From: Flavobacteriales bacterium
GTDB lineage: Bacteria > Bacteroidota > Bacteroidia > Flavobacteriales_D > Crocinitomicaceae
Direction: 5' to 3'
Length of the DNA stretch: 63,337 bases
NCBI GenBank assembly: GCA_022361195.1
Contig: JAKSBJ010000130.1
Span: 1 to 63,337, forward strand
Of the stretch, positions 34,789 to 43,431 are shown piece after piece (within the stretch, counting starts at the first letter, position 1; each line of letters begins with the position of its first letter). The notes beneath the pieces were generated by a model, which saw nothing but the letters and a program-made list of their open reading frames with translations, was not told the DNA's origin and did not search any database. Both the position numbers and the translations under genes were made by a program.

Positions 34789-35580
34789 ATGGCAAAATAT
34801 TTTACTCTCATACTTTCCCTCCTCTTTGTTGGTCATGTATCGGCTCAAATGGTATTATTGGAGGAAGATTTTAGTTCAGGAATTCCTTCAAACTGGACAA
34901 TTGTTAATGCGGATGGATTAACTCCAGATGATGCGGTATCTCAATTTACAGATGGCTGGATTTACTATGAAAGTGAAGATGATAGTTCGGCTGCGAGTAC
35001 TTCTTTTTACAATCCGGTTGGGCAATCAATGGACTATTTGATTTTGCCAAAACTTGATTTATTGAGTTTTTCTAAATTAGTTTGGAGTGCACGTTCAGTA
35101 GATGCTTCATACCCTGATGGTTATTATGTTTTGGTTTCTACAACTGACAGTTTAGTTGAAAGTTTTACAGATACACTACTTACTATTGATGCAGAGAACT
35201 TTATTTGGGAAAAAAGAGGTCTTTTATTGGACACAGCAGGTTATGCCAATCAGGAAATCTTTATTGCTTTTCAAAATTTTACCAATGACGGATTTATTCT
35301 GGAATTGGACGACATTAAAGTTTTATCAGACGACAATGTGAGCATTCCGGAAAACAAAGAAAACACTGTTGTTGTTTATCCCAATCCAACACAGGAATAT
35401 CTTTATGTTCAACATGATTTTACAGAATCTCCAACTTTTCAAATCTTTGATTTAAATGGGAGAATGATATTGGAATCAAGCAATCCTCAAATTTATGTTG
35501 CTGATTTGCAGTCCGGAATCTATATTTTGAATTTGGAGCAGGAAGGAACTTCAATCAAAAAACGTTTCATCAAAGAGTAA
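34789..35580 (+). CDS. Choice-of-anchor J/cleaved-adhesin domain protein with T9SS sorting domain
   Basis: The product has 263 residues. A signal peptide (MAKYFTLILSLLFVGHVSAQ) is followed by a MAM/cleaved-adhesin-like beta sandwich (LLEEDFSSGIPSNWTIVNAD, YLILPKLDLLSFSKLVWSAR, EIFIAFQNFTNDGFILELDD) and a T9SS domain (VYPNPTQEYLYVQHD, LNGRMILES, LQSGIYILNLEQEG). It is probably attached to the cell surface and may bind carbohydrate or protein. No catalytic motif. Confidence 0.85.
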   Translation: MAKYFTLILSLLFVGHVSAQMVLLEEDFSSGIPSNWTIVNADGLTPDDAVSQFTDGWIYYESEDDSSAASTSFYNPVGQSMDYLILPKLDLLSFSKLVWSARSVDASYPDGYYVLVSTTDSLVESFTDTLLTIDAENFIWEKRGLLLDTAGYANQEIFIAFQNFTNDGFILELDDIKVLSDDNVSIPENKENTVVVYPNPTQEYLYVQHDFTESPTFQIFDLNGRMILESSNPQIYVADLQSGIYILNLEQEGTSIKKRFIKE

Positions 35581-35619
35581 TTTTTCAGCTCTACCCCACA
35601 CTTAATTCGCTACTAGCAT

Positions 35620-35627
35620 TATTTTTG
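35620..35627 (+). promoter_or_regulatory. TAnnTTTG (-7) box before the S46 peptidase gene
   Basis: TATTTTTG is a perfect match, 20 bases before the ATG at 35647. Confidence 0.5.
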
Positions 35628-35646
35628 CATCACCTTAATAAATTAG

Positions 35647-37794
35647 ATGATGAAAAAATTATTGCTTACACTTTTCGTAGGTCTTTGTTTCTTAGGTCGA
35701 TCTGACGAAGGAATGTATATGCCCTTCATGTTGAAACAGAACTACAAAGACATGAAAGCAGCCGGATTGGAGCTGTCCTATAAAAAAATCTACAACGAAA
35801 AGAAACCTTCTGTTAAAGATGCTATTGTTTCCCTGGGAGGCTTTTGTACGGCTGAAATTATCTCTCCAAAGGGCTTAATGCTTACCAATCACCACTGTGG
35901 TTATGATGCAATTAGAGCCAACTCAACACCAGAGAATGATTATTTAACGGATGGTTTTTGGGCCATGAATAATGGTGAGGAACTTCCTATTGAAGGTTTA
36001 ACGGCTTCTATTGTTGTTAGAATTGAAGATGTTACAGAAGAAGTACTAGCCGTGGTTGATGAACACCTGGTTGGAATGGAACGTTACCAACGTATTCAGC
36101 AAGTAGCTGGAGAAATTGAAAAAGCGGCAGTTCAGGGAACTCACTATGAAGCTAAAGTAAAGCCCTTTTTTGGAGGAAGTGAGTTCTATTTATTCATTAC
36201 CGAAGTTTTTACAGATGTTCGTTTGGTAGGAGCACCACCATCTTCTATTGGGAAATATGGTGGTGATACGGATAACTGGATGTGGACACGCCACACTGGT
36301 GATTTTTCTATGTTCCGTATTTATGCTAATGCAGAAAATAAACCTGCTCCTTTTTCAATGGAGAATCGTCCTTATGTTCCAAAACATCACTTACCTGTCT
36401 CGACAAAAGGTGTTGAAAAAGGTGACTTCTCAATGGTTATGGGATATCCAGGATCAACTGATCGTTATTTAACCTCAGAAGGTGTGAATTTAGCCATCCA
36501 AAAAGACCAACCTACCCGTGTTGAAATTAGAGGTAAGAAGTTGCACATCATGAAAGAGGAAATGGACAAATCGGATGCAGTTAGAATTCAGTACGCCTCT
36601 ACTTATGCTCAGGTAAGTAATTATTGGAAATATTTTATTGGTCAAAGTGAACAGCTCAAAAACAATAAGGTTTACGACAAAAAAGTGACCATTGAAAAAG
36701 GGTTTGAAAGTTGGGTAGCTGAAGATGATTCGAGAAAAGAGCGTTACGGAACCGTTATTCAGGATTTGAAAGATGCGTATAAAGTAATTGATGAAGTAAC
36801 TTATACCCGTGTTTGTTTTTATGAAGCATATTATAGTATTGCTCTAAACCGATTCATTATTGCACATGCTAAATTGAAAAAGCTTCTGGAGGAAGAAGCT
36901 CCACAGGAAGAAATTAACGCAGAAGCTGAAGGTTTAAAAGCAAAATATCAGGATTTCTTTGAAGGATTCAATTACGCCATTGAAGAAAAAACAATGGCCG
37001 AAATGTTCAAGGTCATGGCGCACTACATTCCGGAAGATCAGCGTTCGGAAAAGCTAAATAAAATTGCATCTGACAGCAAATTTGATTTTGAAGCTTATGT
37101 GACCAAAAACCTTAAAAACTCGGTTTTCTCAAGCAAGGAGCGTTATGATGAATTCATTTCAAATCCAACTAAAGCGCAAATTGAAAACGAAGAGTTATTG
37201 AGCTTTGGAATTGAGCTATTGGCAAAATACAGAGAAGTAAACTCAAGTGCTGAAGTGGCTCAGGCTAATGCTAAAAAGACAAAAGCAAATCGTCTTTTCA
37301 TCGAGGCATTACGAAAAATGAATCCGAAGAAGAAGTACTATCCTAATGCTAATTCTACACTTAGATTGAGTTATGGAAATGTAATGGACTATACCAATAA
37401 CGAAGGAAAAGCCTATAAATACTATACAACTATTGATGGTTTAATGGCAAAAGAAGATCCAAACAATCCTGAATTTATCGTTCCAGCTCGTTTAAAGGAA
37501 TTGTATGAAAAGAAAGATTATGGTCAGTATGCTGCTCAAGATGGTAACTTATGGGTCAACTTCATCTCAAACAATGACATTACCGGAGGAAACTCAGGAA
37601 GTCCGGTAATGAATGCTAATGGAGAGTTAATTGGTTGTGCTTTTGATGGTAACTGGGAAGCCATGAGTGGTGACATCGCCTTTGAAGACAACTTACAACG
37701 AACTATTTCAGTAGACATTCGCTACATTTTATTTGTGATAGATAAATACGCTGGAGCATCTCATTTAATTGATGAAATGACTTTGGTTGAATAA
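35647..37794 (+). CDS. S46 dipeptidyl peptidase, DPP7-type
   Basis: The product has 715 residues, the usual size of S46 enzymes. His in LTNHHCGYDAI (His82/83), Asp in WMWTRHTGDFSMFRIY, and nucleophile Ser650 in TGGNSGSPV form the trypsin-like triad. The residue 18 after Ser650 is Gly668 (CAFDGNWEAMSG). In P. gingivalis the same position is Gly in DPP7, which takes hydrophobic P1 residues, and Arg in DPP11, which takes Asp/Glu, so this is the DPP7 type. It removes dipeptides from N-termini in the periplasm. The signal peptide is short (MMKKLLLTLFVGLCFLGRS); the second Met (35650) may be the real start. Confidence 0.93.
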   Translation: MMKKLLLTLFVGLCFLGRSDEGMYMPFMLKQNYKDMKAAGLELSYKKIYNEKKPSVKDAIVSLGGFCTAEIISPKGLMLTNHHCGYDAIRANSTPENDYLTDGFWAMNNGEELPIEGLTASIVVRIEDVTEEVLAVVDEHLVGMERYQRIQQVAGEIEKAAVQGTHYEAKVKPFFGGSEFYLFITEVFTDVRLVGAPPSSIGKYGGDTDNWMWTRHTGDFSMFRIYANAENKPAPFSMENRPYVPKHHLPVSTKGVEKGDFSMVMGYPGSTDRYLTSEGVNLAIQKDQPTRVEIRGKKLHIMKEEMDKSDAVRIQYASTYAQVSNYWKYFIGQSEQLKNNKVYDKKVTIEKGFESWVAEDDSRKERYGTVIQDLKDAYKVIDEVTYTRVCFYEAYYSIALNRFIIAHAKLKKLLEEEAPQEEINAEAEGLKAKYQDFFEGFNYAIEEKTMAEMFKVMAHYIPEDQRSEKLNKIASDSKFDFEAYVTKNLKNSVFSSKERYDEFISNPTKAQIENEELLSFGIELLAKYREVNSSAEVAQANAKKTKANRLFIEALRKMNPKKKYYPNANSTLRLSYGNVMDYTNNEGKAYKYYTTIDGLMAKEDPNNPEFIVPARLKELYEKKDYGQYAAQDGNLWVNFISNNDITGGNSGSPVMNANGELIGCAFDGNWEAMSGDIAFEDNLQRTISVDIRYILFVIDKYAGASHLIDEMTLVE

Positions 37795-37814
37795 AACCAA
37801 CCTACCCTATTTTA

Positions 37815-37859
37815 AAAACGGAGTTTTGGATGTAACATAAATCTGAAACTCCGTTTTTT
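37815..37859 (+). terminator. Intrinsic terminator after the S46 gene
   Basis: AAAACGGAGTTT (37815-37826) pairs with AAACTCCGTTTT (37846-37857) around 19 bases, with a run of six T at 37854-37859. Confidence 0.9.
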
Positions 37860-37942
37860 GTTTGAACTTTTTTGGATAGGTGTTGTATGAAATCTTGTCT
37901 TGTATAGCATCTAATTGTTAACTTATCCCTCAAACTGCCACT

Positions 37943-39865
37943 ATGAAAACTAAACTTCTCCTTTTTTTCTTTGTTAGCTCTATTGTTTTTAGTCATTTAA
38001 GTTGCATTAATCGTCGTGGTTATTGTGATGCTTATAGTAGCGGAGGGGCTCGAAAAGCGAAATTTAAAGCCACCGGAGGACTACCTTATCCATCTGGTAT
38101 TCAATTGGCAGGTTCAAGAAAGGATGAAGGAACAGAAGTTATCATAAATGGAGATGAAGGAATTGCGCAGAATGCCGAACGCTCATTTCTAATGAACATT
38201 CCCGTATCGGCTCATGAATATGAACGATATTCCTCTTTTGAAGAAAATCAATGGATAAGATCAGCTGATGAAGTAAAAAGTACTTTTAGTATTGATGTCG
38301 ACCAGGCTTCATACACCAATTTCCGACGCTATGTCAACGAAGGTCAACTCCCCCCAAAAGATGCTATTCGCCTCGAAGAGTGGCTTAATTACTTCAATTA
38401 TAATTTAGAAGCTCCATCAGCTAATGATGAACATCCACTAAAAATCACCAGCGAAATTGCAAGTTGCCCATGGGAGCCGGAAGACGATTTATTAATGATT
38501 AAACTACAGGGTAAAAAGGCCGAAGTTGGTAAAGACCTTCCACCATCTAACTTGGTATTTCTTGTAGATGTAAGCGGATCTATGGGATGGGGTGAAAATA
38601 AATTGGAACTGGCAAAGACAAGTATGAAAAAACTAGTCAAACAACTCAGGTCACAAGATAAAATGAGCATTGTTACCTACGCTGGTTCATCTGAAATTAT
38701 ACTTCCTCCTACCTCTGGAGACCAAAAGAGTGAAATCAATAAAGCAATTGAAAAATTGAACGCTGGAGGAGGAACTCATGGTGAAGGAGGAATTCACGCT
38801 GCTTATAAATTGGCTGAAGAAAACTTTAACACCAATAGCAACAATCGTATTATTCTAGCATCTGACGGAGATTGGAACATGGGAAAAGTAAGTGATAAAG
38901 ATTTAAAAAAATTGATTGAAGAGAAGCGTGAAACGGGTATTTACCTCAGTGTTTTGGGATTTGGAATGGGGAATTACAATGACGGAACAATGGAAATTTT
39001 GGCGGACAATGGGAATGGGAACTATGCCTATGTGGATAGCGAAAAAGAAGCCGATCGAATTTTTGGAGCTGAATTTTCTGGTGCCATGTACACCATTGCA
39101 GAGGATGTTAAACTACAGGTTGAATTTAATGAAGAGGTAGTCGAATCCTATCGCTTAATTGGCTATGAGAATCGAGTATTGGAAAATTGGCAATTTGAGG
39201 CTGACAGTATTGATGCAGGTGACTTGGGAATGGGACAAAATGTGATTGCATTTTATCAAATTAAACGTAAAAAAGATAGCTCAGGTAAACTGGGAAAGGT
39301 TGATTTTCGATATAAAAAGCCTCAAACCGATAATAGTCTTTTGTTGAGCTACCAATTTGATTCTAAGACCAATTCCCCCTCCTCCGATTTCCAATTCGCT
39401 TCGGCAGTTATTGAGTTTGGATTGTGCTTGAGACAAAGTGAATACCGTGGAAATGCACAAATGAAGAACGCCATTTTGAGAGGGCAAAAAAATGTGGGGA
39501 ATCCTGAGGATGGTTTGTCTTACGAAAAACGGGTTGAATTTGTCGGAGTTCTTAACCCACTTAACGAAAGTTGGGACGATTATGTGACAGAAGAAGCTCC
39601 CCAAATCACTGAAAAGAAGGTCAAAAAACTTAAGCTCTATCCAAATCCGGTAGTTGATGTGGCTACAATTGAAATTCCGGAAGAATTAAACGAACAATGG
39701 AGTATTCAGTTATTTGATATGAATGGAGCTCTTAAAAGAGTTGAACACGTTTATGAAAACAATACTCTTCGTTTATCTCTTGGAGATTTACCAGCGGGGC
39801 CTTATATCATTCATGTGTATGATGAAACAGGAAGTATAGGTTATTTGAAGATGATTAAATCATAG
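37943..39865 (+). CDS. VWA domain protein (YfbK-like) with T9SS sorting domain
   Basis: The product has 640 residues. After a signal sequence (MKTKLLLFFFVSSIVFSHLS) comes the N-terminal vWF-A-associated domain (STFSIDVDQASYTNFRRYVN, and RLEEWLNYFNYNLEAPS). The VWA domain follows with a complete metal site: DVSGSMGW (DxSxS), the conserved Thr in AGGGTHGEGG, and Asp in ILASDGDWNMG. A DUF3520-like region and a T9SS sorting domain (YPNPVVDVATIEIP, LPAGPYIIHVYDE) complete it. It would bind a ligand through a metal ion at the surface. A Cys at residue 21 could suggest a lipoprotein, but -3 is His, so lipidation is doubtful. Confidence 0.9.
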   Translation: MKTKLLLFFFVSSIVFSHLSCINRRGYCDAYSSGGARKAKFKATGGLPYPSGIQLAGSRKDEGTEVIINGDEGIAQNAERSFLMNIPVSAHEYERYSSFEENQWIRSADEVKSTFSIDVDQASYTNFRRYVNEGQLPPKDAIRLEEWLNYFNYNLEAPSANDEHPLKITSEIASCPWEPEDDLLMIKLQGKKAEVGKDLPPSNLVFLVDVSGSMGWGENKLELAKTSMKKLVKQLRSQDKMSIVTYAGSSEIILPPTSGDQKSEINKAIEKLNAGGGTHGEGGIHAAYKLAEENFNTNSNNRIILASDGDWNMGKVSDKDLKKLIEEKRETGIYLSVLGFGMGNYNDGTMEILADNGNGNYAYVDSEKEADRIFGAEFSGAMYTIAEDVKLQVEFNEEVVESYRLIGYENRVLENWQFEADSIDAGDLGMGQNVIAFYQIKRKKDSSGKLGKVDFRYKKPQTDNSLLLSYQFDSKTNSPSSDFQFASAVIEFGLCLRQSEYRGNAQMKNAILRGQKNVGNPEDGLSYEKRVEFVGVLNPLNESWDDYVTEEAPQITEKKVKKLKLYPNPVVDVATIEIPEELNEQWSIQLFDMNGALKRVEHVYENNTLRLSLGDLPAGPYIIHVYDETGSIGYLKMIKS

Positions 39866-39902
39866 TTTTTTGTGGTCTGATTCTTGATAGATTCAAACCG
39901 TT

Positions 39903-40622
39903 GTGCTACGAATACTGATCGCAAAAATATTCGTCCTTACTACTCTACTCTCCTACACACAAAATATGTCAGGAGATGTAATTCTGCACGTAGATTCCAA
40001 ATGGGGCGATAGAAAATATACCAATTACCAATATCACGGTTTACGGCTCGAAGCCTATGTCACCGACTATGTTTCCATAAACTACAATCTGGGTCTGGGA
40101 AAACGTAAATACGATAATAAATGGCAATTCCACACGCCCTTAGGAGCTGCTGTTGGAGCTCCTTTATTTGGAATTGGACTCGTTTCTGCTCTCACTCCTG
40201 AAAAAACAGAAACCTGTGGTGGTTATGATCAGTTTGGAAATGAAACAGAAGGTGGCGAATATGATTTTTACGGTAATCATGTTGGCTGTGAAACGGACAA
40301 AAAGTATGGTTGGGGCGTTTTTGGAATTTTAGGAATTGCCTTAATTGTTATTCCTGACGGAATTAGTGTAACATTGCCTTTGGGTGATTATTTTAAAATA
40401 TCGCCCTATGTTAATTTATTAGGAGCCGATATTGGTAGTAGACCAGACAATGGTAACAATGCCATTTATTTTAACTACAGTTGGAGTATTGGTTCGCGCT
40501 TTGCCTTTTTGAATAATCGCGGATTGGAATTGTCGGCTAATTGGGAATATGGAGGCAGTCGAAAAATACATCGGTCACCTTTTTTTGGTTTTTCGGTGGG
40601 ATATAATTTTGCACATTATTAG
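39903..40622 (+). CDS. Outer-membrane protein of unknown function, GTG start
   Basis: The product has 239 residues from a GTG at 39903 with a signal peptide (MLRILIAKIFVLTTLLSYTQ). Aromatic-rich, alternating strands (KYTNYQYHGLRLEAYVTDYV, SINYNLGLGKRKYDN, IYFNYSWSIGSRFAFLN, LELSANWEYGG) and the ending FGFSVGYNFAHY suggest a small outer-membrane barrel. Four Cys in the middle (TCGGYDQFGNETEGGEYDFY, GNHVGCETDKKYGWG) may form disulfides. The 3' end overlaps the convergent DUF6155 gene by 4 bases. Confidence 0.68.
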   Translation: MLRILIAKIFVLTTLLSYTQNMSGDVILHVDSKWGDRKYTNYQYHGLRLEAYVTDYVSINYNLGLGKRKYDNKWQFHTPLGAAVGAPLFGIGLVSALTPEKTETCGGYDQFGNETEGGEYDFYGNHVGCETDKKYGWGVFGILGIALIVIPDGISVTLPLGDYFKISPYVNLLGADIGSRPDNGNNAIYFNYSWSIGSRFAFLNNRGLELSANWEYGGSRKIHRSPFFGFSVGYNFAHY

Positions 40623-41131
40623 TAACGCTTGTCCATAATCATTTCAAAGGCACGTTGATTTTGCCATTGTTGCTCATTCACCAAATCACAAATCTTTTCT
40701 AAACGAGCATTAAACTCTCCTCCTCTGCTCTCTGCATCAATAAACTTAATTGCATCTTCAAAAGCTTTCAACATTGCTTTATAAAATGCCTCCTGTCTAA
40801 TCTCTTTTTCGCCATTGTACAAGAGCGCAATTTCGATGTGATATAGCATCAAATCAATTGTTAAGGAAGGGTCAACTCCTAATTTGATAAAGTTTTTAAT
40901 AAACTTTTGAGCTACTGATCGGCGTTTTTTGGCTTTTCTGTTTCCAGGAGGGAAATATTCCTTATACACCTTAAACTTCGCCTCATCCACCATCTTATCT
41001 TCCTTAGGGTTAAATACAAAGTCATAAAACTCTCTTACTTCTTTTAAGCGATCATAGAGTTCTTCAATTTGCTCTTCTAATTCTTCTTTAGAAAGCTCTC
41101 TAACGTATTTTTTTAAGGCTTTTTTACTCAC
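40619..41131 (-). CDS. DUF6155 family protein
   Basis: The product has 170 residues. The N-terminus is MSKKALKKYVRELSKEELEE, then DFVFNPKEDKMVDEAKFKVY and KRRSVAQKFIKNFIKLGVDP, with LMLYHIEIALLYNGEKEIRQ. This is the DUF6155 pattern. It is helical, charged and cytoplasmic; the function is unknown. Confidence 0.82.
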   Translation of the reverse strand: MSKKALKKYVRELSKEELEEQIEELYDRLKEVREFYDFVFNPKEDKMVDEAKFKVYKEYFPPGNRKAKKRRSVAQKFIKNFIKLGVDPSLTIDLMLYHIEIALLYNGEKEIRQEAFYKAMLKAFEDAIKFIDAESRGGEFNARLEKICDLVNEQQWQNQRAFEMIMDKRY

Positions 41132-41215
41132 AGTTTAAAGATATAATTTCCCTCTTAGTTTGCAGTTCAATAGAAAGTTTTTAGTTGGATTCATTTTTCT
41201 GAATATTTTTAAGCT

Positions 41216-42199
41216 ATGGTTTCCATCTTGATGCCCTGTAAAAATGCTGCTTTATATCTGGAAGAATGCCTTGACTCCATTTTAGCACAAACGCACACCA
41301 ATTGGGAACTTATTGTCGTTAACGACCACTCAGACGATCAATCTCCAGAAATTTTAAATAACTATCATTTAAAGGATTCCAGAATAAAGTGGTTTAACAA
41401 TCCGGGAAGTGGAATCATAGCAGCACTTCAATTTGCTTATAAAAATGCTCAGGGGAACTTTATTAGTCGAATGGATGCGGATGATGTGATGCCGCCTCAA
41501 AAGTTAATGCAAATGAGAAAAACCTTTGATGGTAGTCAAAATCACATTTGTACAGGTAAGGTAGCTTATTTCCGGGAAGGCGGCGAAGTAGGAAATGGAT
41601 ATCAAAACTATGCTAATTGGCTCAACCATCTATGTGAAACAAACTCTCATTACTCGCAGATTTATAAAGAATGTGTCATCCCGTCGGCCTGTTGGATGGT
41701 TTCGCGAGATACATTTGAGCAAATTGGCGCTTTTAGCCTGGAAATTTATCCTGAGGATTATGATCTCTGCTTTAGAATGTATCAACATCAGGTTCCTATT
41801 GTTTCTTTAAATGAAGTTCTCCACCACTGGCGAGATCATGGAGCACGAGCTTCGAGAAACGATCCCAATTACAGCGACCATACTTTTTTGGAGCTTAAAA
41901 TGCAATATTTCCTGGCAATTGACTTTGATGAAAAACGTCCTCTCATTATATGGGGAGCTGGAAAAAAAGGCAAACGCATGGCTCGTTATTTAATTGATCG
42001 ACAAATTCCTTTTCAATGGATTTGTGAAAACGAGAATAAAATTGGACACACTATTTATGATCAAAAACTTCAGTCTCCTGAGTTAATACAGGAAGTTCCA
42101 TCGCAGCTTTTACTGAGCATTGCCTCTCCGCAAGATCAAGTAGAAATCAAAAATCGATTGAAAGATCTTTCCCAAATTCAAAGCTTTTGGTTTTGTTAA
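41216..42199 (+). CDS. Family 2 glycosyltransferase fused to a C-terminal Rossmann-like domain
   Basis: The product has 327 residues. Residues 1-230 form a GT-A domain: SILMPCKNAALYLEECLDSI, WELIVVNDHSDD, DxD motif in SRMDADDVMPP, and EDYDLCFRMYQ (acceptor-side acidic residue). Residues about 240-327 begin RPLIIWGAGKKGKRMARYLI, with a GxGxxG-like GAGKKG, and look like the nucleotide-binding fold often found as a GT partner. It would transfer a sugar in envelope glycan synthesis; sugar and acceptor unknown. It stands alone between a DUF gene and a terminator. Confidence 0.87.
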   Translation: MVSILMPCKNAALYLEECLDSILAQTHTNWELIVVNDHSDDQSPEILNNYHLKDSRIKWFNNPGSGIIAALQFAYKNAQGNFISRMDADDVMPPQKLMQMRKTFDGSQNHICTGKVAYFREGGEVGNGYQNYANWLNHLCETNSHYSQIYKECVIPSACWMVSRDTFEQIGAFSLEIYPEDYDLCFRMYQHQVPIVSLNEVLHHWRDHGARASRNDPNYSDHTFLELKMQYFLAIDFDEKRPLIIWGAGKKGKRMARYLIDRQIPFQWICENENKIGHTIYDQKLQSPELIQEVPSQLLLSIASPQDQVEIKNRLKDLSQIQSFWFC

Positions 42200-42236
42200 A
42201 TCGCTGTTTTTTAAGCACAAAAACTTTCTCTAAAAT

Positions 42237-42270
42237 AAAAAGAGCTCTTACTGCAATAAGAACTCTTTTT
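42237..42270. terminator. Bidirectional intrinsic terminator
   Basis: AAAAAGAG-C-TCTTA (42237-42250) pairs with TAAGA-A-CTCTTTTT (42257-42270), one mismatch, A-tract on one side and T-tract on the other. It serves the glycosyltransferase gene and, read the other way, the thioesterase gene 170 bases off. Confidence 0.85.
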
Positions 42271-42442
42271 AAAACCACATAAATAAATGTTTTACCTAAG
42301 CATTGAAGCTGTAAGCAATAACCTTTACGCAAAAATAACGCCAAAGTTTCGCTTTCGTTACATATTTCAATGTGATTTTGAATCCCCCCTGTCTATTCAG
42401 ACATCAATTAATCCAACCTCTACCTGAATAAATGAAGCTGAA

Positions 42443-43006
42443 TTAGTTTTTTTCTCCATCCACGGAAACCATATAGCTACAACGATCTTCTTTGAGTAAA
42501 GTCAAAATAGTTTCATGATCTGGTTTTTCTTCAGCACTCAGCACTAGACGAATCTGTTTACGATGTTTTTTGAGCATTTTTGCTTCATAAAACCGCCTTA
42601 CATCCTGTTCAGATTCTAAAATAAGTTGAGGAACAGTTTTTAGAGTACCGTCATCATTTTTAGCCACCATGGTAAAATAACAAGAATTAGTGTGCTTCTC
42701 CTTGCCCGTTTTAGGTTGTAAAGAGGTAACTCTAATTCCAATAATCATTGAACTGTTCCCTACATAGTTTACTGAAGCTGCAAAGGAAACCAACTCTCCT
42801 ACTTCAACTGGCTCGCGAAATTCAACTCCATCCACAGAAACCGTAACACAATAGGCACCAGAATGTTTTGAGGCACAAACATAGGCTACCTTGTCCATTA
42901 AAGAAAGTAAAATACCTCCATGTACCTTCCCCGAAAAATTTGCAAATGAAGGAATCATTAGCTCGGTTATGGTTGTTTGTGAAAATTTAACTGTTTTTGA
43001 TTCCAT
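42443..43006 (-). CDS. Acyl-CoA thioesterase (hotdog fold)
   Basis: The product has 187 residues. The YciA/ACOT-type hotdog is shown by FANFSGKVHGGILLSLMDKV with the HGG loop, AYVCASKHSGAYCVTVSVDG and EFREPVEVGELVSFAASVNY. It hydrolyses acyl-CoA to free acid and CoA; chain length unknown. Residues 140-187 form a charged helical extension (KMLKKHRKQIRLVLSAEEKP) beyond the usual domain. Confidence 0.9.
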   Translation of the reverse strand: MESKTVKFSQTTITELMIPSFANFSGKVHGGILLSLMDKVAYVCASKHSGAYCVTVSVDGVEFREPVEVGELVSFAASVNYVGNSSMIIGIRVTSLQPKTGKEKHTNSCYFTMVAKNDDGTLKTVPQLILESEQDVRRFYEAKMLKKHRKQIRLVLSAEEKPDHETILTLLKEDRCSYMVSVDGEKN

Positions 43007-43042
43007 ATGGTTTTATTTAGCTTGTTATAAGAAGATTCCCCC

Positions 43043-43387
43043 TTACCACCAATCATATTTAGACTGTATATTGTACGCTTTAGGAAGTTTTTTGATTAAA
43101 AGAACTGCTATTTCCTTCATATCTCGGGCTTCCACTTCCTTATGCCAACCAAAATCCGACCGACTTCCCCAATGATTAGAGAGTAATACATTTACTTCTC
43201 TGCAAAGCGGATCGTTAAAGGACCTGGTTTTTCCTACTTTAAACAAATAAGGATCACCAAAAGAATTGGTGTGAGTAATTTCTCCTTTCAAGATTTCACA
43301 TTGTGCCAAGATTTCATCAAACTCTTCCTCAGTAAAAGCTTCATCACCTTTTTTACCAATTGTCAAAATAGCTCCAAAATCACTCAT
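43043..43387 (-). CDS. Small protein of unknown function
   Basis: The product has 114 residues with a central aromatic, Asn-rich region (THTNSFGDPYLFKVGKTRSF) and the ending SKYDWW. No signal peptide and no recognised domain. It lies between the thioesterase and SpoIIE genes on the same strand, 36 and 44 bases away, so all three may share a transcript. Confidence 0.6.
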   Translation of the reverse strand: MSDFGAILTIGKKGDEAFTEEEFDEILAQCEILKGEITHTNSFGDPYLFKVGKTRSFNDPLCREVNVLLSNHWGSRSDFGWHKEVEARDMKEIAVLLIKKLPKAYNIQSKYDWW

Positions 43388-43431
43388 TTCAATGAATTAC
43401 ACTCTTATACTTTCAATATACAACCTTATTG

